Source: Chamaea fasciata
Lineage: Eukaryota > Chordata > Aves > Passeriformes > Sylviidae
Assembly: GCA_029207755.1 (NCBI GenBank)
Contig: JARCOQ010000002.1
Span: forward strand, 15,391,156-15,455,155
Direction: 5' to 3'
DNA length: 64,000 nt
The notes below the pieces were generated by a model, which was not told the origin of the DNA, did not search any database, and was given only the letters and a program-made list of their open reading frames with translations. Shown piece by piece: positions 48,865 to 57,733 of the stretch (the first letter of the stretch is position 1; the number at the start of each line of letters is the position of its first letter). The translations under genes and the position numbers were made by a program.

Positions 48865-51458
48865 AAAGGGACAATCGGATCTACTGGACTGTGTGGATCC
48901 GATGGCCTGGAACATCTGACCCACAAAGATATACGGCTCTGGTTGATACCGGTGCTCAGTGTACTCTGATGCCATCAAGGTACATGGGAGCAGAACCCAT
49001 TTCCATTTCTGGGGTGACAGGAGGATCCCAGGAGCTGACTGTACTGGAAGCTGAAGTAAGTCTAACTGGGAAAGAATGGCAGAAACACCCCATTGTGACT
49101 GGTCCAGAGGCCCCATGCATTTTGGGCATAGACTATCTCAGAAATGGGTATTTCAAAGACCCAAAAGGATACCGCTGGGTTTTTGGCATAGCTGCTCTAG
49201 AGACAGAAGGCATCAGACAACTGAGTACCTTGCCTGGACTCTCAGACGACCCCTCTGCTGTGGGACTACTGAAAGTTGAAGAACAACAGGTGCCGATCGC
49301 CCGAGCAACAGTGCACCGTAGGCAATATCGCACCGACAGAGACTCTGTGGTCCCCATCCATAAGATGATTCGTGAGCTGGAGAGCCAAGGGGTGGTAAGC
49401 AAGGCTCGTTCACCCTTTAATAGCCCTATATGGCCCGTGCGTAAGTCCAGCGGAGAATGGAGACTGACAGTGGATTACCGTGGCCTGAATGAAGTCACAC
49501 CACCACTGAGCGCTGCCGTACCAGACATGTTGGAGCTTCAGTATGAGCTGGAATCCAAGGCAGCAAAATGGTATGCGACCATTGATATTGCAAATGCCTT
49601 TTTCTCCATTCCTCTGGCAGCAGAATGCAGGCCTCAGTTTGCCTTCACCTGGAGGGGCGTGCAGTACACCTGGAACCAACTGCCCCAGGGGTGGAAGCAC
49701 AGTCCCACCATTTGCCATGGACTGATCCAGGCTGCACTGGAAAAGGGTGAGGCTCCAGAACACCTGCAATACATTGACGACATTATCGTGTGGGGAAACA
49801 CTGCAACAGAAGTCTTTGAGAAGGGAGAGAAGATCATTCAGATTCTCCTGAAGGCCGGCTTCGCCATCAAGAGGAGCAAAGTCAAGGGACCTGCTCGAGA
49901 GATCCAGTTTCTGGGAGTGAAGTGGCAAGATGGACGGCGTCAGATTCCCACTGAAGTCATCAATAAGATCACTGCAATGTCTCCACCGACCAACAAGAAG
50001 GAAACACAAGCTTTCCTAGGTGCCATAGGCTTCTGGAGGATGCACATTCCCGAGTATAGCCAAATCGTGAGCCCTCTCTACCTGGTTACCCGCAAGAAGA
50101 ACGATTTCCACTGGGGCCCAGAACAGCAGCAAGCTTTCGCCCAGATCAAGCAGGAAATCGCTCATGCGGTAGCCCTTGGCCCAGTCAGGACGGGATCAGA
50201 GGTGAAGAATGTGCTTTACTCTGCAGCCGGGAGCCACGGTCTGTCATGGAGCCTTTGGCAGAAGGTGCCAGGTGAGACTCGGGGACAACCACTGGGATTC
50301 TGGAGCCGAAGCTACAGAGGATCCGAAGCCAACTACACTCCCACAGAGAAGGAAATCTTAGCCGCCTATGAAGGAGTCCAAGCTGCCTCAGAGGTGATTG
50401 GTACTGAAGCACAGCTGCTTCTGGCACCTCGACTACCGGTGCTGGGGTGGATGTTCAAGGGAAAGGTTCCTACCACACATCACGCCACCGACACCACGTG
50501 GAGCAAATGGATCGCCCTGATCACGCAGCGCGCCCGTATTGGAAACCTGAATCGCCCTGGGATTCTGGAAATTATAACAAACTGGCCTGAAGGTGAGACC
50601 TTTGGATTATCCTCTGAAGAAGAGGAGGAGCAAGTGACACGGGCCGAGGAAGCCCCACCATATAACGAGCTACCAGAGAGTGAGAGACGATATGCCCTTT
50701 TCACCGACGGTTCCTGCCGAATTGTAGGTACTAACCGGAAGTGGAAAGCTGCTGTATGGAGCCCCACACGACGAGTTGCACAAGCTACCGAGGGAGAAGG
50801 TGGATCGAGTCAGGTCGCAGAGCTTAAAGCTGTCCAGCTGGCTTTGGATATTGCTGAACGAGAGAAGTGGCCAAGGCTCTATCTCTACACTGACTCATGG
50901 ATGGTAGCTAATGCTCTGTGGGGATGGCTGGACCGCTGGAGAAAGGCCAACTGGCAGCGCAGAGGGAAACCCATCTGGGCTGCTGAGATTTGGCAGGACA
51001 TCGCCACCCGAGTAGAAAGGCTGACCGTGAAGGTTCGACACGTGGATGCGCACGTACCCAAGAGTCGGGCTAATGAAGAACATCACAACAACGAGCAGGT
51101 GGATCGAGCTGCCAAGGTGAAAGTATCTCAGGTTGATCTAGACTGGCAGCACAAAGGAGAATTATTCCTAGCTCGTTGGGCTCATGATGCCTCTGGTCAT
51201 CAAGGGAGAGATGCAACATATCGATGGGCTCGTGACCGAGGAGTGGACATTACTATGGACAGCATCTCCCAGGCTATCCATGACTGCGAGACCTGTGCTG
51301 CGATCAAACAGGCCAAGCGAGTGAAGCCTCTGTGGTATGGCGGACGATGGTCAAAGTATAGGTATGGGGAAGCCTGGCAAATTGACTACATCACCCTTCC
51401 CCAAACCCGCCAAGGCAAGCGCTACGTGCTCACCATGGTGGAAGCAACCACTGGATGA
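48837..51458 (+). CDS. pol: Pro-Pol polyprotein up to the nonsense codon (protease, RT, RNase H, integrase N-terminal part)
   Basis: The frame is open from the base after the gag UAG and has no ATG near its start; the first candidate codon in a suitable place is GTG 48891, so expression as a Gag-Pol fusion is expected. Counting from 48891: protease with D-T-G at residues 19-21; reverse transcriptase with catalytic D232, L-P-Q-G-W at 264-268 and Y-I-D-D at 294-297; RNase H with D606, E644, D668, H717 and D738; integrase zinc-binding H765, H770, C799, C802 and the first catalytic D832. A TGA at 51456-51458 stops the frame just after the integrase core begins. All catalytic residues before the stop are present. 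The enzyme set copies viral RNA to DNA and matures Gag. Confidence 0.93.
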   Translation, partial: GGPASSQVEERDNRIYWTVWIRWPGTSDPQRYTALVDTGAQCTLMPSRYMGAEPISISGVTGGSQELTVLEAEVSLTGKEWQKHPIVTGPEAPCILGIDYLRNGYFKDPKGYRWVFGIAALETEGIRQLSTLPGLSDDPSAVGLLKVEEQQVPIARATVHRRQYRTDRDSVVPIHKMIRELESQGVVSKARSPFNSPIWPVRKSSGEWRLTVDYRGLNEVTPPLSAAVPDMLELQYELESKAAKWYATIDIANAFFSIPLAAECRPQFAFTWRGVQYTWNQLPQGWKHSPTICHGLIQAALEKGEAPEHLQYIDDIIVWGNTATEVFEKGEKIIQILLKAGFAIKRSKVKGPAREIQFLGVKWQDGRRQIPTEVINKITAMSPPTNKKETQAFLGAIGFWRMHIPEYSQIVSPLYLVTRKKNDFHWGPEQQQAFAQIKQEIAHAVALGPVRTGSEVKNVLYSAAGSHGLSWSLWQKVPGETRGQPLGFWSRSYRGSEANYTPTEKEILAAYEGVQAASEVIGTEAQLLLAPRLPVLGWMFKGKVPTTHHATDTTWSKWIALITQRARIGNLNRPGILEIITNWPEGETFGLSSEEEEEQVTRAEEAPPYNELPESERRYALFTDGSCRIVGTNRKWKAAVWSPTRRVAQATEGEGGSSQVAELKAVQLALDIAEREKWPRLYLYTDSWMVANALWGWLDRWRKANWQRRGKPIWAAEIWQDIATRVERLTVKVRHVDAHVPKSRANEEHHNNEQVDRAAKVKVSQVDLDWQHKGELFLARWAHDASGHQGRDATYRWARDRGVDITMDSISQAIHDCETCAAIKQAKRVKPLWYGGRWSKYRYGEAWQIDYITLPQTRQGKRYVLTMVEATTG

Positions 51459-52031
51459 CTGGAGACCTACCCTGTGCCTCATGCTACTGCCCGGAACACC
51501 ATCTTGGGCCTGGAAAAGCAGGTCCTGTGGAGACATGGCACCCCTGAGAGAATTGAGTCAGACAACGGGACTCATTTCAAGAATGGCCTCATAAGCACTT
51601 GGGCCACAGAACACGGAATCGAATGGATATACCATATCCCATACCATGCACCAGCTGCTGGGAAGGTGGAACGCTGCAATGGACTGCTTAAAACTACCCT
51701 TAAGGCACTTGGTGGAGGGACCTTCAAAAATTGGGAACAGAACTTAGCGAAGGCCACCTGGATGGTCAATACCCGAGGGTCCATCAATCGAGCTGGTCCT
51801 GCCCAGTCTGAATCCTTGCATACAGTGGATGGAGATAGGGTCCCTGTGGTACACATGAGAGGTATGTTAGGAAAGACTGTTTGGATTAATCCCACCTCGG
51901 GCAAGGGCAAACCCATCCGTGGGGTTGTCTTTGCACAAGGACCTGGTTACACTTGGTGGGTGATGCAAAAGGATGGGGACACCCACTGTGTACCACAAGG
52001 AGACCTTATTTTAAGTGAGAACTGTGTGTAG
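51459..52031 (+). pseudogene. pol: Integrase core and C-terminal part, after an in-frame TGA
   Basis: It continues in the same frame as pol after the TGA and runs to TAG at 52029-52031. It holds the second and third integrase catalytic residues, D in S-D-N-G-T (codon 51561) and E in K-V-E-R-C (codon 51669), separated by 35 residues, which completes the D,D-35-E signature together with the aspartate at 51384. The C-terminal part has the small beta-rich region expected of integrases (W-I-N-P, G-Y-T-W-W). There is no frameshift. The single nonsense codon means this copy cannot make a full integrase unless the stop is suppressed. No dUTPase follows. Confidence 0.88.
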
Positions 52032-52124
52032 GATTTCATTATATATATATGTGTGTGTGTGTGTAGTTTAAGGAAGGTATTGATTTGGGATGATGTAGAT
52101 GGTAATAGAATAAGGGGTGGATAA
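52032..52124 (+). other. Short 3' untranslated spacer of the provirus
   Basis: The spacer has a dinucleotide run (AT)n(GT)n at 52041-52064 and the polypurine-like tract near its end. It has no room for env or an accessory gene. Confidence 0.85.
52112..52121 (+). other. Probable polypurine tract
   Basis: AAGGGGTGGA lies three bases upstream of the 3' LTR and is interrupted by one T. Polypurine tracts resist RNase H and prime plus-strand DNA; normally they directly abut the LTR. Confidence 0.55.
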
Positions 52125-52645
52125 TGTCCTGGGTTGAAGTATATTCTATCACCATCTTCATGAACTGTTGAAACCAGGTGAGGCAGTGCTCCCTGCCTCC
52201 TCCACTCTGGCTTATCTTCTGTTAATGGGCCATCAGCACCTTTGCTACACAGCTCACAGATAACCCCCTCCTGGACTACCTCCTGTTAATGGGCCCATCA
52301 GGCCTTATCACATGACTCACCATCCCATTGTGGGATGCTCCGCCCAGAGGGAGAAACCAAGCATTCCAGCCTGGATATAAGCTGAGACTCTGAACACCAG
52401 AGTGGCGCTTACCCACTGGATTCCCAGAGGACCTGAGCTACCAGACCTTTCTACAGGATCACTGCTTCAGGAAGACCACCTCATCTGGACTGCTTCCATC
52501 ACTATGCTCAGGTTGTATTCTGACTCTGTCAGTGGTCTTTTGTATTATTGCATCGATTTTATTTTACTTTCTTTCCTTTTTTTTTCCTATTAAATTGTAT
52601 ATCTGACTTGGAGCCTCTCATTTGTTTTGCCTTCAAACTACTACA
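52125..52645 (+). repeat. Provirus 3' LTR (521 bp)
   Basis: It is identical to the 5' LTR except for T at 52434 in place of C. The ATTAAA polyadenylation signal at 52589-52594 is expected to end viral transcripts. Confidence 0.97.
52589..52594 (+). terminator. Polyadenylation signal of the provirus
   Basis: ATTAAA in the 3' LTR is followed by T/G-rich sequence (TTGTATATCTG) within 20 bases. Confidence 0.72.
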
Positions 52646-52650
52646 GTATC
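52646..52650 (+). repeat. Provirus target-site duplication, right
   Basis: GTATC directly follows the 3' LTR and matches 46430-46434 exactly. Confidence 0.95.
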
Positions 52651-53248
52651 CCAGCCCCAGTTTTTTTCTTCCTTGAGTTTTAAGTTTTGTACTCCTTTTG
52701 AAACCCGTTAGAATGCCTTAGCAATTCTCCCAAGTTGGACTGCTGCTGCTGCCTTGCTGGCTTCTCGTCAGCCATCTTTCTATTTCCTGATAGCCATCCT
52801 CCTACTTCCTGTCAGCCCCGGCCTGCCTATCAAGCTGCTGTTTCCACCCCTATGAAAATTACAGAGCCCCGCTGCAAACTGGGACAGAACTGACCCCAGC
52901 AGTCCCCAGCTGAGTTGAATCTACAAAGAATTCAACCCCACAAGGAACAACAGTGGACTGTGAACACCTGAAAGTATTAGCTGACTGATCCAGGTATCTG
53001 GCCATGACCTCAAAGACAGTTCGAAGGAAAGACACCCTTAGACTCGATGGGCCTGAATGAGTTCCTGAGGGCTTCTGTGTGGTGAGCGAACTCCCAGATC
53101 TGCAGTGGTCTCTGCAGCACCGACTCGGCACCACCTCCTCAAGCGGTGGAAGCGAGACTCCCCAGCCGCGTAGGCCATCCCTCTGAGCCAACCCCTTTCT
53201 AATAAAGGCAATTAAGGAGGAAACATTGTCTCCTGCCCAATTTTAATA
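52651..53248 (+). repeat. Family-D LTR, right part (plus sense)
   Basis: It continues the LTR interrupted at 46434. It carries a clear AATAAA at 53201-53206, about 45 bp before the end, setting plus sense. A CpG-containing block (53080-53180) precedes it. The element closes ATTTTAATA, followed by the TATTT duplication. Confidence 0.8.
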
Positions 53249-53253
53249 TATTT

Positions 53254-54108
53254 AAGAAGAAAATCAAAACACAGTAAGGGGTTTTGCTTCTAGTCAGAGA
53301 TGAGGAGGAGGTGAGACTAAGTAAGGGAGACAATATGGTCAGTGGAGAAGGAGGGGGAGGTGTTCCAGTTGCCAGAGCTGAGATTCCTCTGCAGGCCACG
53401 GTGGTCACCATGGTTCCATGTGGAATGCAAAGATCCACCCCCAGCCTATGGGGGAGATGCCCATACTGGAGTGGGTGGATGCCTGGAGGAGGCTGTGATC
53501 CAGTGGGAGACCCTGGAGAAGAGAGAGGGCCCTCGCTTCCAGGCTGGAGGACTTTAAAGCCTATCTTTGGAGGACTGCACTCTATGGGAAGAGAGCCACA
53601 TTGCAGCAGTTTTGGGAGGAATATCTGCCCATGGGAGGGACTCACATTTGCAGCAGGTGTGGTATGACTGCTGCTTGAGAGAGTGGACCCATGCTGGGGC
53701 AGTTCACGGAGAGGTGTCTCCCATGGGAGGGACTACATGGCCTTACAGGGGAAGGACTCCACTCCCAGAGCAATGGAAGAAAATCTTGGTGATGAACTGA
53801 CCAAAACCCCCATGCCCTGTCTCCCTGTGCTGTTGGTAGGAAGGAGGGAGGGGATGGGGGGAAGAAGGTGTTTTAAGGGCTTATTTTACTTCTCATTATC
53901 CTCCTCTGATTCTGTTAGTAATACATTTCACTTTGCAACTAAAGTTGAGCCTGTCTTGCCCCTGAAGAGTTTTCTCCCAGTCCTTATCTCACTCATGAAG
54001 CCTTCATTAACTTTTTTCATTTTCCCTCCTTTGCCCAGCTGTGTCAGCGGAGGGTGAGCAAGTGACTCTTGTGGGTACCTGGCACTGCACCAGTGACAAA
54101 CCACAACA
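53254..54108 (+). repeat. Second family-A LTR, right part (plus sense)
   Basis: It resumes AAGAAGAAAATCAAAAC, as in the outer copy, and runs through degenerate tandem units of the type CCATGCTGGGGCAGTTCA and GTGGGAGACC to the 3' region CTCATTATCCTCCTCTGATT, ending CCACAACA. Rejoined length (44555-44595, 45987-46138, 53254-54108) is about 1.05 kb. The 120-130-codon frames across the GC-rich repeats are not genes. Confidence 0.82.
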
Positions 54109-55161
54109 GGGGTGCAGTCTTCAAAGGACAGACTGCTCTGGCTTGGAAGCAAGTGTCCTCTTTCTCTATCTCTGGAAGCAGGGCCCTCTCTCTATTTGGG
54201 TCTCCCACTAGACCATAGCTTTCTCTAGCATCCATCCGCTCTGGCATGAGCACTTTTCCCATAGGCTGCAAGTGGATCTCTGCATCCCCCGTGGATTTCA
54301 TGTATTACAAGGGGACAGTTTGTTTTACCACTGTCCTCACCATGGCTTGCAGAAGAATATCAGCTCCGATACCTGAAGCACCTCCTCCACCCACTTTTTT
54401 TCCACAGATGTTGGTGCCACCATATTGTTTTTCCTCACATGTCCTCACTTCTTTCTCTTCTCTGACGAGAAGAAAAACTGCTGCTTGTAGGTACCATTGT
54501 CAACAAGTTCCACTAATTCAAAGATTTTTTGCAAGATCCTGCAGTGCCAAAAAGTTTATCTTGTCTAGGTTCAACATCTGGAATCACTTGTCATGCTTCT
54601 GTGGCCCACCATGCAGCCCCGCCTCCATCACGTGGGCAGTGGCGGCTGCCATGGTGCTGGCGCTGTTTAGCGCCTCTCTTCATATGGGGCACTGGGCAGG
54701 GGAAGCTGCCACCGCCACCCCTGCCCTCCTACCCGCAGTGGCTGGCTAGGGGAGGCCAGGCAGGCAGGGCTTGCTGGGAAGGGGAAGCCGCCACCATCCC
54801 TGCCCTTTTCACCTGCAGCACAGATGGCACACGGCAGCTGGGCAGGCAAGGCTGCATCAAGGTGGCGCATGGCGGCACCATGCCAGCGCATTGCCGCGTG
54901 CCACACCAGGGGTGGCTCCAGGCAGCAGCGCTTTGCCACCCCTGGAAAAAACTGCACTTGCACTGTTTTGATTTTCTTCTTAAATACGTCATCACAGAGG
55001 TGTTGCAAACCTCTCTAATTGGGCCAGCAGCATGTCCATCTTCAGAGCTATCAGAGATTGGATCTGTCAGACATGGTCACAGCTTCTAGCAGCTTCTTAC
55101 AGAAGCTACTCCTGTGGCCCTCCCCTGCTACCAAAAAATCAGGCCCTGCCAAATCAACACA
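54109..55161 (-). repeat. Outer LTR, family A, 5' part (minus sense)
   Basis: On the minus strand it starts TGTGTTGATTTGG at 55161 and ends where the plus-sense copy begins (54108/54109); its missing 3' part is at 44113-44554. It contains CAGTCTTCAAAGGACAGACTG near 54115, matching the degenerate tandem units of the family, and a GC-rich block (54600-54950). The right flank GCAGG matches the left flank CCAGG at four of five positions. Confidence 0.8.
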
Positions 55162-55320
55162 GCAGGGCCGTGGTGGAGTCCCTGTCCCTAGAGGGAGTTA
55201 GTAGACACATGGATGTGGCACTTGGGGAGATAGGTTAGTGGTGGGCTTGGAAATGTTGGGGGAACAGTTGGACCCAATAATCTTAGATGGCTTTTCCAAC
55301 CTAAGTTGTTCTAAGAGATG
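55162..55320 (+). mobile_element. CR1 3' end, right half of a split copy
   Basis: It resumes the CR1 sequence interrupted at 44112: GTGGTGGAGTCCCTGTCCCT, GATGTGGCACTTGGGGA, GTTGGACCCAATAATCTTAG and a decayed tail CTTTTCCAACCTAAGTTGTT. Plus orientation. Confidence 0.88.
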
Positions 55321-57200
55321 TGAAGGAGTAAAAGCCGCTTGGGTGCTCCAATACTGTTTTACCCATCAAACCAAAGTAGGGATGTAACCTATTGCAACTG
55401 ATCTACCATATTGCAAACAACACTGTTCCAGCACCCAAACCAAGGCAGAAGAAGGAGCTACCAGCAGAACAGTCTGTCCAGGAGCATGGCAATAACATGC
55501 TTATGGTGGGGGAAGGAAAGCCCATATTTAGTTTCTCTTCCCCTTTTTCCTTTCCAATTAAACCACACTAGATATTGTAAAAGCAGAACAATGACTCCTG
55601 AAAAATTAAGCCCAGACAGCTGCCAACTCTTGTGACTTCATTGTGCAAGTCATAATGTCTATGTTTTTTCTTAAAGCCTCAGTTCTGGGAGCTGAGCATG
55701 TGGGCTTTCATTTCCCCCCTCCTTGGGGGAAAAAAAATTAAAGTTTATTTTTACTCTCATGGATGTTGAAAAAGCTAGCATATATGTCCTGAGTGTGCCT
55801 AAATGTACCAAAACCAAGGAATCAGAGAAAAAGAATCCAGAGTACATTTATCCTCACGATTTCAAAGCCAGCCTTAGAATTTATGAGCCTGTTACTTCAG
55901 ATACATCATTTTGGCTGGTTGGCAGAGATGAAATGGAATATAAGAAACAGCTGAGAGGAAGAAAAGGGAAAGATGACTTGTTTGACCTGGTTCACCACGC
56001 TGGGGTGCACTTGACAATTATTTACAGTAAGTAATTCTTCAGAGCCTCAGTATATTCTCCAAAATTGCCTTGCCTGCCACTTTTGCGAAAGTATAAATGC
56101 CAGGCTAGATCTGGAAAGACTTTGATAACATTTTCAGGAAATCTTTGAATAACATTCCACTTCTATTTGTTTCAATCTTTCATTTCCATCTCTTTTTTGT
56201 TTCTTTTTTTGCCTCCTGCGCAGTAGAGATTTTGCAACAAGCCTTTGCCCCTGGCATAGCTTTTTTGCACATTAAGAAGCACAAAAGGAGTAGAGAATAA
56301 AAGGTAGTCTCATTTTTTGTTTTCACATGTTTCCTAAGAGAAAAGGTTTGCCATCTGGGTGGAAATCTAACAAAACAACACAGGAGGGGTTGGACCCATC
56401 AGCCAAGCCGAACAGCTGCAGGGAAGCTACATGAAAACTGAATCACTCCACTAGAATAATTTATTGTAGCTGTTTTGCATGGGTAATAACAAAAAGAAAT
56501 TCAGTTCTTTTATCTCCTCTTGCAGGATGAGGTCCCATGACAGACATTTGCAAAGCACTTTTCTCAAGCTGTAGTGAGAGTTTCACCTGGAGTGTTGTGC
56601 AAGAGCCAACTAGGAGGGAAAACGGCCCAAAGTGCCACTTTGGATGTGTAATGTGGCATCTCAGGGCTTCAGAGTCCATTCCTTCAGCACATCCTGCTTG
56701 TGAAACTTCTGATTATCATCCTGTGTTAGTCCCAAATTGGAAATGCTCGACTTGAGTCATTTTTGGCTGCTCCTTGACTTGTGGTAGATGGGTCACTGGC
56801 TTGCTGTACTGCCATCTGGAGCTGGGACAGGGGACATCTCAGACCATCTCACCTTCTCTCTACCATGGAATGTAGCCCATAGGGCCAGGAGGACTTTATT
56901 CACTTGGGTCCTCCTGAATCTGAATTCCTTTACATTACCATTTCTCCATCTGAAAATACCCTGCCAGACCATTACCTCCTTGTCTTTGGTTCTCAAGGAC
57001 ACAGTAGTGCCTGTCTTCTCTCCTGGCTAGATGCATGCTCAGATGACTTTGCTATTCATCAGTGTTAATTTATATCTCTAGGATTAAATCCTGGCAATTA
57101 ACAGTGAAAGTTCTTCAACTGAATTGATTGAAGAAATAAATAACAGAAAAATATAGAGAAATAAGGGCTGCTAAGAAACCACTTCCAATTTGACAGAGTA
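55321..57200. other. Anonymous non-coding stretch
   Basis: No gene or repeat was recognised. A 103-codon + frame at 55723-56034 has ordinary composition but no recognised domain, and its in-frame start follows an A-run. Confidence 0.5.
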
Positions 57201-57733
57201 GTTCTCAAGCACTGATGAGGCCACACTTTGAATCTTGCCATCACTTTTGGGTCCCTCAAAACAAGAAAGACACTGGGTGCTGGAGGGTGTCCAAGGAAGG
57301 GAATGGAGCTGGGGAAGGGTGTGCTGGGGCCCAAATCTGATGAGGAGTAGCTGGGAGCTCTCAGCCTGGAGAAGAGGATGCTGAAGGGGGACATTATCAC
57401 TCTCAACAACTCCCTGACAGGAGGGTGCAGCCAGGTGGGTATTGGTCTGTTCTCCCAGGTAACAAATGTTTTGAAACAAGGAAATTGCTTCAAATTGTGC
57501 CAGAAGAGGTATGAATTGAATATTAGGAAATATTTCTTCACTGAAAGGGTTGTCCAGTCCTGGCACAGTCTGCCCAGAGTGGTGGATTCCCCATCCCTGG
57601 CAATATTTAAAAGCAGTGTAGATGTGGCACTTGGGGATACGGGTTCATGGTGGCCTTTGTAGTGCTCAGGGAATGGTTGGACCCAATGATCTTAGAGGGC
57701 CTTTCCAAACTAAAGGATTCTATGATTCTATGA
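57201..57733 (+). mobile_element. CR1 LINE 3' fragment
   Basis: Landmarks appear in CR1 order: TGATGAGGCCACACTTTGAA, AGCCTGGAGAAGAGGATGCT, TTAGGAAATATTTCTTCACT, GATGTGGCACTTGGGGATA, GACCCAATGATCTTAGAGG, and a tandem tail ATTCTATGATTCTATGA at the very end, which is intact. The tail sequence suggests a different CR1 subfamily from the copies at 14.1, 35.0 and 59.1 kb. Confidence 0.92.

Larger units (their letters stand above)
46435..52645 (+). mobile_element. ERVL-like endogenous retrovirus, near-intact provirus (6211 bp)
   Basis: The order is LTR, tRNA-Lys primer site, gag, UAG, protease-RT-RNase H-integrase, LTR. The LTRs (46435-46955 and 52125-52645) are each 521 bp and differ only at LTR position 310 (C at 46744, T at 52434), so integration was recent. 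The 5-bp target duplication GTATC fits ERVL-type integrases rather than the 6 bp usual for ERVK-type or 4 bp for ERV1. There is no env: only 93 bp separate the pol stop from the 3' LTR. It also lacks the dUTPase that mammalian ERVL pol carries after integrase. Gag has no CCHC zinc knuckle. Class III placement is inferred from these traits and needs an RT phylogeny. One TGA in pol is the only clear coding lesion. Confidence 0.95.

Noticed and set aside
48891..48893. GTG as an independent pol start
   Set aside because: GTG is not a normal start in vertebrate or retroviral translation. The frame is open back to the gag UAG, so a readthrough fusion explains it better.
47255..50009. Minus-strand frames of 128-199 codons over gag and pol
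   Set aside because: They are antisense shadows of strongly coding retroviral sequence, with no motifs.
44113..55161. Large inverted duplication flanking the provirus
   Set aside because: The opposite-sense matches are explained by one family-A LTR inserted into another in reverse orientation; target duplications and collinearity support nesting instead of segmental inversion.
53284..55201. Several 100-186-codon + frames
   Set aside because: They fall in GC-rich degenerate tandem units of two family-A LTRs on opposite strands, with no protein-family motif.
55723..56034. 103-codon + frame
   Set aside because: Composition is fairly protein-like, but no family was recognised and the length is within chance for 64 kb of sequence; it could be revisited with a protein search.
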